From Cedecea colo (lineage in GTDB: Bacteria > Pseudomonadota > Gammaproteobacteria > Enterobacterales > Enterobacteriaceae): a stretch of 64,000 nt of DNA. Under the pieces are notes generated by a model, which had not been told where the DNA came from, made no database searches, and saw only the letters and a program-made list of their open reading frames with translations. Of the stretch, positions 32,404 through 45,209 are shown piece by piece. The stretch lies in contig NZ_SOYS01000013.1 of NCBI RefSeq assembly GCF_011808225.1, positions 1 to 64,000 of the forward strand, read 5' to 3'. Position 1 is the stretch's first letter; each line of letters starts with the position of its first letter. A program made the position numbers and the translations under genes.

Positions 32404-32793
32404 ATGAATATCACAGCGATGCTAAGGGCATTAGCAAATGGAATCAATCCTGAAACGGGAGAAATATTGTCCTCCGGTTCGGTAGCCAATAAACCTGAAG
32501 CCATACGGATGTTGTTTACACTGGCCGAAGAGCTAGCCGCAGAGCCGGAAAAACAGAAAAAATCGAAGCTGACTCCGGAGGAGCGGCAGCAAAAGAATAT
32601 TGCCGAAGGACGACCAGCGAAATCGCATTTTCCCTGGACTGAAGAAGAGAGGCATCTGCTTGAGGAAAGCTATAACCAGAATAATGCTATCGAAGCGCTG
32701 AGCGCGCAGTTTGAACGTTCCGCACGTGCAGTAGCCATTCAGTTAGAAAAGATGGGATTGATAACGGCAGAAGAACTTATGGTGTATACATAA
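32404..32793 (+). CDS. Unrecognised 129-aa protein with a C-terminal HTH/SANT-like segment
   Basis: A GGAGG Shine-Dalgarno precedes the ATG by 8-9 nt, so the gene is probably real. The N-terminal third (residues ~1-45) includes ANGINPETGEIL and a short helix. The middle (46-75) is charged and likely a linker (KQKKSKLTPEERQQK). The C-terminal ~55 residues follow the pattern FPWTEEERHLLEESY .. IEALSAQFERSARAVAIQLEKMGL, the form of a Myb/SANT or GcrA-like helix-turn-helix. I cannot assign a family or function. It occupies the site where E. coli has dinD, with its own terminator. Confidence 0.7.
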   Translation: MNITAMLRALANGINPETGEILSSGSVANKPEAIRMLFTLAEELAAEPEKQKKSKLTPEERQQKNIAEGRPAKSHFPWTEEERHLLEESYNQNNAIEALSAQFERSARAVAIQLEKMGLITAEELMVYT

Positions 32794-32802
32794 AAATAGA
32801 AA

Positions 32803-32826
32803 AAGCCCGATGAAACGGGCTTCTTT
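32803..32826. terminator. Terminator between the 129-aa gene and yicC
   Basis: AAGCCCG - 6 nt - CGGGCTT is followed by TCTTT on the plus side and by an A-rich run on the other side (T-rich on the minus strand). It therefore probably ends both convergent genes. Confidence 0.8.
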
Positions 32827-32829
32827 AGT

Positions 32830-33693
32830 CTACTCAATGTTCTGAATCTGCTCGCGCATCTGCTCAATCAGCACTTTAAGCTCAATGGCTGAGTTGGTAA
32901 CATCAGAATTGATGGATTTAGAGGCCAGCGTGTTCGACTCGCGGTTGAACTCCTGCATCATAAAGTCGAGGCGACGACCAACGGCTTCTTTTTTCTTCAG
33001 GATGTTGTACGTTTCTTTAACGTGCGCTTCCAGGCGATCCAGTTCTTCGGCAACGTCAATACGCTGCACCATAAGAACCAGCTCTTGCTCAAGCCGGGTG
33101 TTTTCAAGCTGAACCTGGGCTTCTTCGAGTTTGCTGACTAAACGTTCACGCTGCCATTTAACGACTTCAGGCATCTGCGCGCGCACTTTAGCAACTTCAG
33201 CGCTGACGCCTTCAAGGCGCTGTTCGATAAGAGCTTTCAGCGCCTTGCCTTCGGTTTCGCGAGCAAGGATGAAATCATCCAGGGCACCGTCCAGCGCGGC
33301 AAGAATTTCAGCGGCGATGGCATCCAGATCCTGTTCCTGGGCGGACATCACGCCCGGCCAGCGTAAAATATCAACCGGATTGATTTCGCCTTCATCACTT
33401 TGCATCTTTACCCAGTTCGCTGCTTCAACGAGCTGTTTAGCCAGCTTTTCGTTAAGCAGGAGCGAGCTTTGCGCACGTGCGTCAGGTTCAAAGCGAAGAT
33501 TACATTCGATTTTTCCGCGGGTTAAGCGAGTACGAATGCGTTCGCGGGCCACGGGTTCGAGGCTACGGAACTGTTCCGGCATGCGGATATAAGTTTCAAG
33601 GTAACGTTGGTTTACCGAACGTAACTCCCAGGAGGCGCTGCCCCATTCGCCTTTTACTTCACGTCGGGCATAGGCGGTCATACTGCGGATCAT
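32830..33693 (-). CDS. yicC: Endoribonuclease-family protein YicC
   Basis: This 287-aa protein has the same length as E. coli YicC. The N-terminal domain starts MIRSMTAYARREV, and the long helical C-terminal DUF1732 region ends in EQMREQIQNIE. Conserved features include SVNQRYLET and DFMMQEFNRESNTL. Recent work describes YicC proteins as metal-dependent endoribonucleases that act on sRNAs such as RyhB; here this is by homology. It is divergent from rph. Confidence 0.95.
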   Translation of the reverse strand: MIRSMTAYARREVKGEWGSASWELRSVNQRYLETYIRMPEQFRSLEPVARERIRTRLTRGKIECNLRFEPDARAQSSLLLNEKLAKQLVEAANWVKMQSDEGEINPVDILRWPGVMSAQEQDLDAIAAEILAALDGALDDFILARETEGKALKALIEQRLEGVSAEVAKVRAQMPEVVKWQRERLVSKLEEAQVQLENTRLEQELVLMVQRIDVAEELDRLEAHVKETYNILKKKEAVGRRLDFMMQEFNRESNTLASKSINSDVTNSAIELKVLIEQMREQIQNIE

Positions 33694-33776
33694 AAATCGT
33701 TACCGTATTGAGCAATGGATGGAGGGATTATAACCATGCCTGGCCGGGCAGGATAGGAATAAGCGTCCGAAGCCCG

Positions 33777-33782
33777 TATAAT
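33777..33782 (+). promoter_or_regulatory. -10 element of the rph-pyrE promoter
   Basis: A perfect TATAAT lies 35 bp upstream of the rph ATG; the -35 side is weak. The ATG at 33781 overlaps this hexamer, so it cannot be the translation start. Confidence 0.6.
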
Positions 33783-33816
33783 GCGCGCCACATTCGTTTT
33801 AGCCGGAGATAAGCCC

Positions 33817-34533
33817 ATGCGTCCATCAGGTCGTAGCGCCGAACAAGTGCGCCCAGTCACACTGACCCGTAATTACACCAAACACGCTGAAGGTTCTGTG
33901 CTGGTCGAATTTGGCGATACCAAAGTCTTGTGCACCGCCACCGTTGAAGAAGGCGTACCACGCTTTCTGAAAGGACAGGGGCAAGGTTGGATCACCGCAG
34001 AATACGGTATGCTGCCGCGTTCTACCCATAGCCGTAATGCTCGCGAAGCGGCGAAGGGTAAACAGGGTGGCCGCACCCTGGAAATCCAGCGTCTGATTGC
34101 CCGTTCTTTGCGTGCAGCGGTGGATTTGAAAATCCTCGGTGAATATACCATTACCCTGGATTGCGATGTGTTGCAGGCCGACGGCGGTACCCGTACCGCA
34201 TCGATCACCGGCGCCTGTGTTGCGCTGGCTGACGCGCTGAACAAACTGGTTGCTATCGGCAAGCTAAAAACCAACCCGATGAAGGGGATGATTGCTGCGG
34301 TTTCCGTTGGCATCGTTAATGGCGAAGCGGTTTGCGATCTGGAATATATCGAAGATTCCGCAGCAGAAACCGACATGAATGTCGTGATGATGGAAGATGG
34401 TCGTATGATTGAGATTCAGGGCACCGCCGAAGGCGAGCCGTTCTCCCATGAAGAGTTGCTGACGCTGCTGGCGCTGGCGCGAGGGGGAATTGAATCAATC
34501 GTCACTTCGCAGAAGGCGGCGTTAGAAAATTGA
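33817..34533 (+). CDS. rph: RNase PH
   Basis: RNase PH is a phosphorolytic 3'-5' exoribonuclease that trims tRNA 3' ends and degrades structured RNAs. It has 238 aa. [14 protein letters not shown] is the conserved start, with [16 protein letters not shown], the phosphate-site region around [15 protein letters not shown], and [18 protein letters not shown]. The start at 33817 lies after the promoter -10. The frame is intact to the normal end, unlike the rph-1 frameshift of E. coli K-12. Its stop lies 6 nt before the pyrE attenuator, as needed for coupled control. Confidence 0.97.
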   Translation: MRPSGRSAEQVRPVTLTRNYTKHAEGSVLVEFGDTKVLCTATVEEGVPRFLKGQGQGWITAEYGMLPRSTHSRNAREAAKGKQGGRTLEIQRLIARSLRAAVDLKILGEYTITLDCDVLQADGGTRTASITGACVALADALNKLVAIGKLKTNPMKGMIAAVSVGIVNGEAVCDLEYIEDSAAETDMNVVMMEDGRMIEIQGTAEGEPFSHEELLTLLALARGGIESIVTSQKAALEN

Positions 34534-34538
34534 TTTTT

Positions 34539-34565
34539 AAGGCGACTGAAGCAGTCGCCTTTTTT
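34539..34565 (+). promoter_or_regulatory. pyrE attenuator (UTP-sensing intrinsic terminator)
   Basis: The stem AAGGCGACTG / CAGTCGCCTT with a 3-nt loop is followed by a T-tract. It lies directly after rph and 31 bp before pyrE. In enterobacteria, coupled translation of rph up to its stop prevents this hairpin when UTP is low and polymerase stalls, so pyrE is expressed. The geometry here supports the same mechanism. Confidence 0.88.
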
Positions 34566-34595
34566 ATATCTGAAGAAACCCAGAGGAGCGAATCC

Positions 34596-35237
34596 ATGAA
34601 ACCGTATCAGCGCCAGTTTATTGAATTTGCGCTTAACAAGCAGGTACTGAAGTTTGGCGAGTTCACGCTGAAATCCGGGCGTACCAGCCCTTATTTCTTC
34701 AACGCCGGGCTGTTTAATACCGGGCGAGATCTGGCACTGCTGGGTCGTTTTTACGCTGCCGCGCTAATGGATTCCGGTATTGATTTTGATTTGCTGTTTG
34801 GGCCTGCCTACAAAGGCATCCCTATCGCAACGACTACCGCAGTTGCGCTGGCAGAACACCATGAACGCGATGTGCCTTATTGCTTCAACCGGAAAGAAAC
34901 CAAAGATCATGGTGAAGGCGGTAACCTGGTGGGTAGCGCGCTCCAGGGCCGCGTAATGCTGGTGGACGACGTTATTACCGCCGGTACCGCGATTCGTGAA
35001 TCTATGGAAATCATCGCCGCTAACTCCGCAACGCTTGCGGGCGTACTGATTTCTCTGGACCGTCAGGAGCGTGGGCGCGGTGAAATCTCTGCCATTCAGG
35101 AAGTCGAGCGTGATTATCACTGTAAGGTGATTTCTATTATTACGCTGAGGGATTTGATTGCGTATCTGGAAGAGAAACCGGAAATGGCCGCAAGTCTGGC
35201 TGCGGTGCAGGAATACCGGGATCGGTACGGCGTGTAA
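34596..35237 (+). CDS. pyrE: Orotate phosphoribosyltransferase
   Basis: PyrE converts orotate plus PRPP to OMP in pyrimidine synthesis. It has 213 aa. The PRPP-binding motif is [13 protein letters not shown], the flexible loop is around [14 protein letters not shown], and FNAGLFNTG is near the N-terminus. The frame ATG at 34530 would overlap rph and the attenuator. The ATG at 34596 has CAGAGGAGCG upstream and gives the E. coli start [10 protein letters not shown]. Confidence 0.98.
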   Translation: MKPYQRQFIEFALNKQVLKFGEFTLKSGRTSPYFFNAGLFNTGRDLALLGRFYAAALMDSGIDFDLLFGPAYKGIPIATTTAVALAEHHERDVPYCFNRKETKDHGEGGNLVGSALQGRVMLVDDVITAGTAIRESMEIIAANSATLAGVLISLDRQERGRGEISAIQEVERDYHCKVISIITLRDLIAYLEEKPEMAASLAAVQEYRDRYGV

Positions 35238-35239
35238 GA

Positions 35240-35263
35240 AAAAGGGCCGCTAAAGGCCCTTTT
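35240..35263. terminator. pyrE/slmA bidirectional terminator
   Basis: AAAAGGGCC - GCTAAA - GGCCCTTTT is a perfect 9-bp stem lying 2 nt after the pyrE stop and 4 nt before the slmA stop on the other strand. Confidence 0.85.
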
Positions 35264-35267
35264 CAGT

Positions 35268-35864
35268 TTAACGAAGCTGCACGGCAACTAATGGCCAGCG
35301 GGTATCGAAATCATCTGTCGGCAAATAGCGAAAATCGCTGCGTACGAAACGAGAAAGCATCCCTTCGCAGAAGGCCAGCAGTTGGCCTGCCAGCAGCGCT
35401 TCATCGGTAAAATAACCTTCTCCTTCACGCATTTTTTTCTCGCGCATAACCTGCCGTAGCTGCACTTCGATGCGCTCAAAAAGCTGGTTGATGCGGCCCT
35501 GTAAGCGATCCTGTTCGAACATCAGCGCGTGGCCGGTCAGAATACGGGTCAGACCAGGATTTTTTTCACCGAAACCAAGCACCAGCAGGACGATAAGACG
35601 CAGGCGGGTCAGCGTATCTTTTTCATCTTTCAGGATGAGATTGATGCGGGTGATAAGGCTGTCTTCAATAAACTCGATAAGGCTGTCGAACATTTTCGTT
35701 TTGCTGGGAAAATGACGATACAGCGCCGCTTCAGAAACGCCCACCGTGGCTGCAAGTTTAGCGGTGGTGATGCGTTGGCTACCGTCGCTGGATTCAAGCA
35801 TCCGGGCCAGAGACTGAAGTATTTCCTCGCGACGATTCCTTTTCGCAGTCTGTTTTTCTGCCAT
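35268..35864 (-). CDS. slmA: Nucleoid occlusion factor SlmA
   Basis: SlmA is a TetR-fold DNA-binding protein that blocks FtsZ ring assembly over the nucleoid when bound to its chromosomal sites. It has 198 aa, the E. coli length. The N-terminal HTH (~28-55; [23 protein letters not shown]) is intact and the C-terminal dimerisation domain is typical. It is oriented between dut and pyrE. Confidence 0.97.
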   Translation of the reverse strand: MAEKQTAKRNRREEILQSLARMLESSDGSQRITTAKLAATVGVSEAALYRHFPSKTKMFDSLIEFIEDSLITRINLILKDEKDTLTRLRLIVLLVLGFGEKNPGLTRILTGHALMFEQDRLQGRINQLFERIEVQLRQVMREKKMREGEGYFTDEALLAGQLLAFCEGMLSRFVRSDFRYLPTDDFDTRWPLVAVQLR

Positions 35865-35985
35865 GTTTTAAAATACCCCTGAAATAAAGCATCTGCCAGG
35901 CAAGCAGCCACACAGCGCCCGCAAGCATGCCGCTTGCGGTTTGTTTTAACGTTATGAATGTGTGTGGTTACGTTTATAAAACGAG

Positions 35986-36444
35986 TTACTGACGGCCGGA
36001 ATGGCCAAAACCGCCTTCGCCACGGTCGCTGGTATCAAAATCTTCGACCAGGTTGAATTCGGCTTGTACAACGGGCACGAACACCATCTGCGCAATGCGT
36101 TCGCCCGGCTCAATGGTGAAGCTATCTTGCCCGCGATTCCAGACAGATACCATTAACTGTCCCTGATAATCGGAATCTATCAGCCCTACCAGGTTGCCAA
36201 GGACTATGCCGTGTTTATGGCCAAGCCCGGAGCGTGGCAGGATAACGGCCGCCAGAGACGGATCGCCAATATGGATTGCAAGTCCAGTTGGCACCAGCGT
36301 GGTTACGCCTGGCGCCAGTTCTACTGCCTCGTCCAGGCATGCACGCAGATCGAGTCCGGCAGAGCCGGAAGTAGCATAAGTCGGCAGCGGGAACTGCTGT
36401 CCCACACGCGGGTCCAGAATCTTAACGTCGATTTTTTTCATCAT
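35986..36444 (-). CDS. dut: dUTP diphosphatase
   Basis: Dut hydrolyses dUTP to dUMP and PPi, keeping uracil out of DNA and feeding dTMP synthesis. The homotrimer family motifs are present: [41 protein letters not shown] and the glycine-rich C-terminal arm [12 protein letters not shown] used the MMKKIDVK start at 36444 (152 aa), though 36441 or 36456 are possible. The start overlaps the coaBC 3' end by 23 bp, so the two are coupled. Confidence 0.97.
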   Translation of the reverse strand: MMKKIDVKILDPRVGQQFPLPTYATSGSAGLDLRACLDEAVELAPGVTTLVPTGLAIHIGDPSLAAVILPRSGLGHKHGIVLGNLVGLIDSDYQGQLMVSVWNRGQDSFTIEPGERIAQMVFVPVVQAEFNLVEDFDTSDRGEGGFGHSGRQ

Positions 36445-37636
36445 AACGGGTAACAATCTCGTTCAATAAAAGATGGCCAAGGAGTGACTTATCGCTTAGC
36501 GGTAAGACTTTATCTCCCTCCTGCCAGAAAAGGTGTAACGCGTTGCTGTCGCTATTAAAGCCCTGACCTGTTTGTGAAACATCATTGGCACAAATCAGGT
36601 CGAGATTTTTTTGGATACGCTTTTGCCGGGCATATTCTTCCACATTAGTTGTTTCGGCGGCAAACCCAACAACATACGGACGGCTGACAGAAAGCGCAGC
36701 AACGCCTGCAACAATATCCGGATTTTTAACCATTTTTAGCGTGATTTCAGCGCCTTGCTTTTTGATTTTTTCATTCGCAACGCTCGCCGCGCGATAATCT
36801 GCTACGGCTGCACAGCCGATAAAAATATGCTGGCCCGAGACATTTTGTTGAACGGCAGCTTCCATTTCCAGAGCGGAATTGACGTCAATGCGTTTCACCC
36901 ATGCCGGAGTAGATAAGGCAACCGGGCCGGAAACCAGCGTCACATTCGCACCCCGCGTCGCCGCCGCTGCCGCAATTGCGTATCCCATTTTGCCCGAGCT
37001 GTCGTTGGTGATATAGCGTACCGGGTCAAGACGCTCACGCGTCGGGCCGGCGGTAATCATGACGTTAAGATGTTGCAGATCTTTGACGACGCTAAAATGA
37101 CCAATGGCCAGTTCTACTATGTCTAACGGGTCGAGCATGCGGCCGGGACCCACGTCGCCACACGCCTGGCTGCCGCTGTCTGGCCCCCACAGCAGTAAAT
37201 CACGGGAAGCCAGGACCTCAAGGTTGTGCTGGGTTGCTGCTGCACGATACATTTGTTGGTTCATGGCGGGAACAACCGCGACAGGCGCGGGGGTTGTAAG
37301 GCAAATGGTGCTAACCAAATCGTTCGCCATACCTGCCGCTACGCGGGCAATCAGATCGGCTGTGGCAGGGGCGAGAATAACCAAATCTGCCCATTTTCCC
37401 AGTTCAATATGACCCATTGCTGCTTCCGCTGCTGGGTCAAGCAAACTGTCTGATACCGGATATCCGGATACGGCCTGCAGGCTCAATGGCGTAATAAAGG
37501 CTTTGGCCGCCTCGGTCATTGCCACACGTACATCTGCTCCGCGATCGCGCAGACGGCGCACCAGCTCAGGCGTTTTATAGGCTGCGATACCGCCGCTGAC
37601 ACACAGAACAATTTTTTTGCCGGAAAGCCCCATCAT
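36422..37636 (-). CDS. coaBC: Bifunctional phosphopantothenoylcysteine decarboxylase/synthetase CoaBC (Dfp)
   Basis: CoaBC carries out two steps of coenzyme A synthesis: CTP-dependent coupling of 4'-phosphopantothenate with cysteine (CoaB) and FMN-dependent decarboxylation (CoaC). It has ~404 aa. The CoaC domain (~1-190) has SGGIAAYK, the active His in [18 protein letters not shown], and the substrate-lid Cys in [13 protein letters not shown]. The CoaB domain follows with [16 protein letters not shown] and a KxKK segment. The frame ATG at 37780 overlaps the radC promoter region; MMGLSGKK at 37636 fits the family. Confidence 0.96.
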   Translation of the reverse strand: MMGLSGKKIVLCVSGGIAAYKTPELVRRLRDRGADVRVAMTEAAKAFITPLSLQAVSGYPVSDSLLDPAAEAAMGHIELGKWADLVILAPATADLIARVAAGMANDLVSTICLTTPAPVAVVPAMNQQMYRAAATQHNLEVLASRDLLLWGPDSGSQACGDVGPGRMLDPLDIVELAIGHFSVVKDLQHLNVMITAGPTRERLDPVRYITNDSSGKMGYAIAAAAATRGANVTLVSGPVALSTPAWVKRIDVNSALEMEAAVQQNVSGQHIFIGCAAVADYRAASVANEKIKKQGAEITLKMVKNPDIVAGVAALSVSRPYVVGFAAETTNVEEYARQKRIQKNLDLICANDVSQTGQGFNSDSNALHLFWQEGDKVLPLSDKSLLGHLLLNEIVTRYDEKNRR

Positions 37637-37798
37637 GATTTTTCCCACCGCAAGTCTTAATCGTGGACCTATTTTATCACACTCCTCAGGCCACAACTTT
37701 TTGCAGTTTGCGAGGTATCCCGCACGCTGAAACTCTCTATATCGCGAGTAGCCGGACAGTCGTGCACAATGGCTATACAAAGGGATACGGAGGTTCTG

Positions 37799-38476
37799 AT
37801 GGAGATAAAAATGGGCTGGGATAAAAGTGGCTTACCGCGCGAGAAGCTTCTCAAGTTTGGCGTCGGCTCATTAACCGACGTAGAACTATTGGCGCTCTTT
37901 TTACGCACGGGTTTAAGGGATATGAACGTACTGGCCCTGGCAAATGTTCTGCTGGAAAAATTTGGTTCCCTGAGTCGCTTGCTGTCGGCAGATTATTCGC
38001 AGTTTAAGGACATTAAAGGGATTGGCGAGGCCAAATACACCCAGTTAAATGCGATTGCGGAACTGGCGAGGCGCTATTACGTCTCGCGTGGGGTTGAAGA
38101 ACTCACGTTGAAGAGCCCTGATACCGTTCGGGAGTTTATCCAGAGCCAGCTGACCACGGAAGAGCGTGAGATCTTCATGGTGATATTTCTCGATAACCAG
38201 CATCGAATTATTAAACACGCGGCAATGTTTTCTGGAACGCTGAATCATGTCGAAGTGCATCCCCGAGAAATTGTACGCGAAGCGATGAAATCTAATGCAG
38301 CGGCGGTCATTCTTGCGCATAATCACCCGTCGGGTAGGGCCGAACCGAGCAAAGCTGACCGTGCCATTACTGAACGTATCGTGAAAGCCTGCCTTTTTAT
38401 GGAAATTCGCGTGCTTGACCATCTGGTTATTGGTCGCGGAGAGTACGTTTCTTTTGCTGAACGTGGGTGGATTTAA
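37799..38476 (+). CDS. radC: JAMM-domain protein RadC
   Basis: This 225-aa protein has a helix-hairpin-helix region near residues 60-75 ([12 protein letters not shown]) and a C-terminal MPN/JAMM metalloprotease-like domain. The JAMM motif is [21 protein letters not shown] (His-x-His...Asp). Its role is unresolved; a direct repair function was withdrawn in E. coli. I chose the ATG at 37799 because GGAGG lies 5 nt upstream and its N-terminus fits the family; the ATG at 37769 lacks a good Shine-Dalgarno. It is divergent from coaBC. Confidence 0.93.
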   Translation: MEIKMGWDKSGLPREKLLKFGVGSLTDVELLALFLRTGLRDMNVLALANVLLEKFGSLSRLLSADYSQFKDIKGIGEAKYTQLNAIAELARRYYVSRGVEELTLKSPDTVREFIQSQLTTEEREIFMVIFLDNQHRIIKHAAMFSGTLNHVEVHPREIVREAMKSNAAAVILAHNHPSGRAEPSKADRAITERIVKACLFMEIRVLDHLVIGRGEYVSFAERGWI

Positions 38477-38518
38477 GCTGATTTGCGCGATCCATGGGGA
38501 TCTTTGTCTGTTCGGGAC

Positions 38519-38547
38519 TTGAGCACATGCGTCAGGCAGCGTATACT
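38519..38547 (+). promoter_or_regulatory. rpmB-rpmG promoter
   Basis: TTGAGC, a 17-bp spacer and TATACT form a good sigma-70 promoter ~145 bp upstream of rpmB. The leader contains GC-rich inverted segments (for example around CTGGCACTGTGG..CCGCCAGGG) that could fold. Confidence 0.75.
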
Positions 38548-38670
38548 ACGCCACCTTTGAGAATCTCGGGTTTGGCATTATGCGCCTGGCACTGTGGTTC
38601 ACATTGAACCGCCAGGGACCAGGCTTGCAGCCTGACGAGGCGCCATAACCCTATACGAAGCTCGAGCTAA

Positions 38671-38928
<258 letters not shown>

Positions 38929-38938
38929 GAGGAACTAA

Positions 38939-39109
<171 letters not shown>

Positions 39110-39129
39110 TTTTAGTGACTTTGATGAAA

Positions 39130-39154
39130 AACCTCGCTTCGGCGGGGTTTTTTT
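39130..39154 (+). terminator. rpmBG terminator
   Basis: AACCTCGC - TTCG - GCGGGGTT with a long T-tract lies 20 nt after rpmG. The very stable UUCG loop partly separates mutM from the ribosomal-protein operon. Confidence 0.9.
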
Positions 39155-39181
39155 GTTTTGTGCTTTATGCCCGGAGGAGAA

Positions 39182-41759
<2,578 letters not shown>

Positions 41760-42212
41760 AGCCCACAACTGGATAATGAATGTGCTAGGGATTCTATGTA
41801 TTTAACCAGAGTTTTACCATTACTTTTGCCCTTTTAGGCTAAATTGCTAATGCCTGGCCAGCGCTTAGCCCTGAAGGCAATTTTTTTGTATTTCTATTCG
41901 ATTTATTGCGTTTAAGGCCCGCAGCTCTTAGCAACAAGTGCGACTACTGAACAGAAATATGAAGTCTTATACTTTATTCCTTTGATTAAAAAGCTATTTT
42001 TTTACTTCTGCTCAAAATTTATTCATATCGGATCGTTCTACGAGAAGTGATACACTACTTATCTTAAAATTCATTCCAGAACAGCAAGCGGTTGATCCCG
42101 AAGCATGAGGTAATCGATCTTACCTTTAGCGGATGTGCTCAAATAGCGATTATTTGCTGGAGTTTGAGTTATTACTCATTGATTTTTATCTTAGTGACGC
42201 GGATATAAGCGC
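41760..42212. other. waaA-waaG divergent intergenic region
   Basis: About 450 bp, AT-rich, with no gene. It must hold promoters for waaA (minus) and waaG (plus). I do not see the GGCGGTAG ops/JUMPstart element that recruits RfaH to the main waa operon of E. coli and Salmonella, nor a clear hairpin-plus-T-tract. waaQ, which normally starts this operon, is not here. Confidence 0.6.
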
Positions 42213-43337
42213 ATGATTATTGCTTTTTGCTTGTACAAATATTTTCCTTATGGCGGTCTTCAGCGTGATTTCATGCGAATTGCTCAGACGGTGGCTGCGC
42301 GAGGACACCGCGTGTTGGTGCTGACGCAGCAGTGGCAAGGGGAGCGTCCTGAGGATTTCGAAATTATCATCGTTCCCGTCAAAGACAGAACTAATCATGG
42401 TAAAAATGCTAGTTATTACCAATGGGTTAATAGATACCTGGAGCAGAATCCTGTTGACAGAGTTGTGGGCTTCAACAAAATGCCTGGGTTGGACGTCTAC
42501 TACGCGGCTGATGTGTGTTACGCAGAAAAAGTTGACCGGGAAAAAGGATTTTTTTATAAGCTCACCAGTCGCTATCGACACTACGCTACATTTGAAAGAG
42601 CCACTTTCCTGAAAGGTTCGGGAACAGAGTTGCTTATGCTCACTGCTAATCAAGTCGCTGATTTTAAGAAACATTATAATACAGAAGATTCGCGGTTTCA
42701 CATTCTACCCCCTGGCATTTACCCAGACCGAAAGTATAGTTATCAAATTGCTGACAGTAGGCGAGTGTATCGGGAAAGAAACAATATTAGCGAACAACAA
42801 TTATTACTCCTTCAGGTCGGCTCAGATTTTAAGCGTAAAGGTGTTGAGCGCTCTCTGCGTGCCTTAAGTACTTTACCTGAAGTACTACGCCAGCGAGTAT
42901 TGTTTTTGGTTGTTGGACAGGACAAGCCAGCTCGCTATGAGAAACTGGCTTGTCAGCTTGGCATCGCAGATCGAGTTCGTTTTTTCTCAGGACGTGACGA
43001 TATTGCGCAACTTATGGCTGCCGCGGATTTGCTTCTACATCCTGCATATCAGGAAGCGGCAGGAATTGTTTTGTTAGAAGCTATTGTCGCGGGGTTACCC
43101 GTCCTGGTCACAGAAGTCTGTGGCTATGCGCACTATGTGAACTCTGCCCGCTGTGGCGAAGTACTTCCCGAGCCCTTCCAGCAGGAAAGTTTGAACAAAA
43201 TGCTGCGTAAGGCTCTGGAAAGTGAAGCATTGCGAAAAGAATGGGCCAGCAATGCGCGATATTATGCCGATACGGAAGATTTATATAGCCTGGCTGAGAA
43301 AGCCGCCGATATTATTTTGGATTGTAAGCATGGTTGA
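42213..43337 (+). CDS. waaG: LPS core glucosyltransferase I WaaG
   Basis: WaaG adds the first glucose of the outer core (HexI) to HepII using UDP-glucose, at the cytoplasmic face of the inner membrane. It has 374 aa, the E. coli length. The GT-B/GT4 fold shows an acceptor site in [29 protein letters not shown], and the EX7E donor motif in [22 protein letters not shown]. It overlaps waaP by 8 bp. The first ~100 residues are very E. coli-like; the C-terminal ~40 are more divergent. Confidence 0.97.
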   Translation: MIIAFCLYKYFPYGGLQRDFMRIAQTVAARGHRVLVLTQQWQGERPEDFEIIIVPVKDRTNHGKNASYYQWVNRYLEQNPVDRVVGFNKMPGLDVYYAADVCYAEKVDREKGFFYKLTSRYRHYATFERATFLKGSGTELLMLTANQVADFKKHYNTEDSRFHILPPGIYPDRKYSYQIADSRRVYRERNNISEQQLLLLQVGSDFKRKGVERSLRALSTLPEVLRQRVLFLVVGQDKPARYEKLACQLGIADRVRFFSGRDDIAQLMAAADLLLHPAYQEAAGIVLLEAIVAGLPVLVTEVCGYAHYVNSARCGEVLPEPFQQESLNKMLRKALESEALRKEWASNARYYADTEDLYSLAEKAADIILDCKHG

Positions 43338-44127
43338 ACTTAAAGAACCCATCGCCACTGTATGGCGTAGCAAAGATCCCTTTGTTGAAGTGGAAAAGCT
43401 TAATGGTGAAGTTTTTCGTGCATTGGAAACACGCAGAACATTACGCTTTGAAATATCAGGCAAGGGATATTTCCTTAAGCTCCATCATGGAACTACGCTT
43501 AAAGAGGTTATAAAAAATCTAATTGCCCTTCGTTTACCTGTTTTAGGCGCTGACCGTGAGTGGATAGCTATTCACCGTCTGGAAGCCCTTGGTATAGACA
43601 CTATGAAGGGAATAGGATTTGGTCAGAAGGGATTGAATCCATTGCGGCGCACTTCGTTTATTATTACGGAAGATCTCACACCGACTGTCAGCCTGGAAGA
43701 TTATTGTGCTACTTGGGTTGTCAACCCGCCAGCTGTAGCAGTAAAGAGGCTTATTATTCAGCGTGTCGCAGATATGGTTGGTAAAATGCATCGAGGTGGT
43801 GTAAATCATCGTGATTGCTACATTTGCCATTTTTTGCTGCACCAGCCCTTTAACGATGCGGCGGACCCTTTAAAAATATCTGTGATTGATCTCCACCGTG
43901 CGCAAATTCGACGACGTGTTCCTCGCCGCTGGCGCGATAAAGACCTAATCGGACTCTATTTTTCCTCGCTAGATATTGGGTTAACAACGCGTGACATCTA
44001 TCGATTCATGAAAGAATACTTTGCTTTACCGCTGCGCGATATACTCAATCAGGAGTCAGGATTACTAACGCTAGCCGTAGAAAAGGCAGCGAAAATACAA
44101 AAAAGAACCGTAAAAAAGTCGTTATAG
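43330..44127 (+). CDS. waaP: LPS HepI kinase WaaP
   Basis: WaaP phosphorylates heptose I of the inner core, which stabilises the outer membrane and is required before WaaQ and WaaY act. It has 265 aa, the E. coli length, with a eukaryotic-kinase-like fold. The catalytic loop [12 protein letters not shown] and the metal site VIDLHRAQ are intact. The frame ATG at 43222 lies deep in waaG; the ATG at 43330 starts [12 protein letters not shown], exactly as in the family, with an 8-bp overlap with waaG. Confidence 0.96.
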   Translation: MVELKEPIATVWRSKDPFVEVEKLNGEVFRALETRRTLRFEISGKGYFLKLHHGTTLKEVIKNLIALRLPVLGADREWIAIHRLEALGIDTMKGIGFGQKGLNPLRRTSFIITEDLTPTVSLEDYCATWVVNPPAVAVKRLIIQRVADMVGKMHRGGVNHRDCYICHFLLHQPFNDAADPLKISVIDLHRAQIRRRVPRRWRDKDLIGLYFSSLDIGLTTRDIYRFMKEYFALPLRDILNQESGLLTLAVEKAAKIQKRTVKKSL

Positions 44128-44162
44128 CGCTTTGATTTTATTATGAGGCTTGAGGTTTTAAA

Positions 44163-45179
44163 ATGAAAATTGATTTCCATAAATTAATAACTAAAAAATA
44201 TAGCTTTGATCATTCTATAAAAAGCTCAAGGAAGAAACTGAGCATTGCGTATGGTATTGACCGCAATTTTTTGTTTGGTTCAGGAATATCCATGACGTCC
44301 GTATTAGTGAATAATCCTGATATTGCATTTACTTTTTATATCGTCACTGATTATGTCGATGACGATTATATTAATTGTGTTGCACGACTTGCCGAGGCTT
44401 ACAGCACCACGATTGCTGTTTTAGTTTTTAATAATGAATTATTTCGACAATTACCGAGCACAAAATCGTGGACCTATGCGATGTACTATCGTTATTTTGC
44501 CTTTGAATATCTCAGCGGGGAACTTAACTCGGTGTTGTATCTTGATGCTGATATTATTTGTAAAGGGTCATTGCGTGATTTCACTGATATAAAGTTTAAG
44601 GGTGAATATGCTGCTGTCGTAAATGACATTGACGATGTGCGTTTAAAGTCTGGCGAGAGGCTCGGGATCCCTGCCTTATCAAAAGGCTATTTTAATTCAG
44701 GTGTGGTTTTTGCTAATCTTATTGTCTGGAAAGAACAGAATTTATTGGAAAAAGCTTTTTCAATTCTGCTGGATAATAAAAAAAACTTGCTTTATTTCGA
44801 TCAGGATGTTTTAAATATTTTATTCGTGGATAACGTGATTTTCCTAAGCCGTGACTTTAACTGTATCTATGGTGTTGATCAGGAGTTAGTCAATAAAAGG
44901 AAAGACATTTATCAGGATTATATTACTGATAATACAGCCTTGATTCATTATGTTGGTGTGACAAAACCATGGCATAGTTGGGCAAAATATCCGGTGTCAA
45001 AATTTTTCCTTGCGGCGTATGAGAAATCATCTTGGGCTGAAAAATCATTGTTAAATGCAAATACTGCAAAATTATTTAAGCGTAAATCCAGGCATGAACG
45101 TATACAGAGAAAATATATTAGATCTGTATTTAGCCATATAATGTATATAAAGACAAAATTGAGCAGTAAAATAGTATGA
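44163..45179 (+). CDS. LPS core glycosyltransferase, family GT8 (WaaI/WaaJ-like), copy A
   Basis: This 338-aa protein of the retaining GT8 family adds hexoses to the LPS outer core from UDP-sugars. The N-terminal AYGIDRNFLFGSGISMTSVL is the nucleotide-sugar region. The metal-binding DXD is VLYLDADIICKG, followed by SKGYFNSGVVFANL and LIHYVGVTKPWHSWA. The C-terminal basic region (KRKSRHERIQRKY) is the GT8 membrane-contact extension. It resembles WaaR/WaaJ (1,2-glucosyltransferases) more than WaaO, but acceptor and sugar cannot be read from sequence. It is AT-rich relative to waaG, and close to copy B. Confidence 0.85.
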   Translation: MKIDFHKLITKKYSFDHSIKSSRKKLSIAYGIDRNFLFGSGISMTSVLVNNPDIAFTFYIVTDYVDDDYINCVARLAEAYSTTIAVLVFNNELFRQLPSTKSWTYAMYYRYFAFEYLSGELNSVLYLDADIICKGSLRDFTDIKFKGEYAAVVNDIDDVRLKSGERLGIPALSKGYFNSGVVFANLIVWKEQNLLEKAFSILLDNKKNLLYFDQDVLNILFVDNVIFLSRDFNCIYGVDQELVNKRKDIYQDYITDNTALIHYVGVTKPWHSWAKYPVSKFFLAAYEKSSWAEKSLLNANTAKLFKRKSRHERIQRKYIRSVFSHIMYIKTKLSSKIV

Positions 45180-45209
45180 ATATTTAGCACAGTATGAGGT
45201 AGGCATATA

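Noticed and set aside
33781-33816. Start of rph at the ATG at 33781
   Set aside because: That ATG overlaps the TATAAT -10 hexamer, and the family N-terminus begins at 33817.
42100-42160. Segment AGCGGATGTGCTC as a possible ops element
   Set aside because: It shares only part of GGCGGTAG and lacks the following JUMPstart features.
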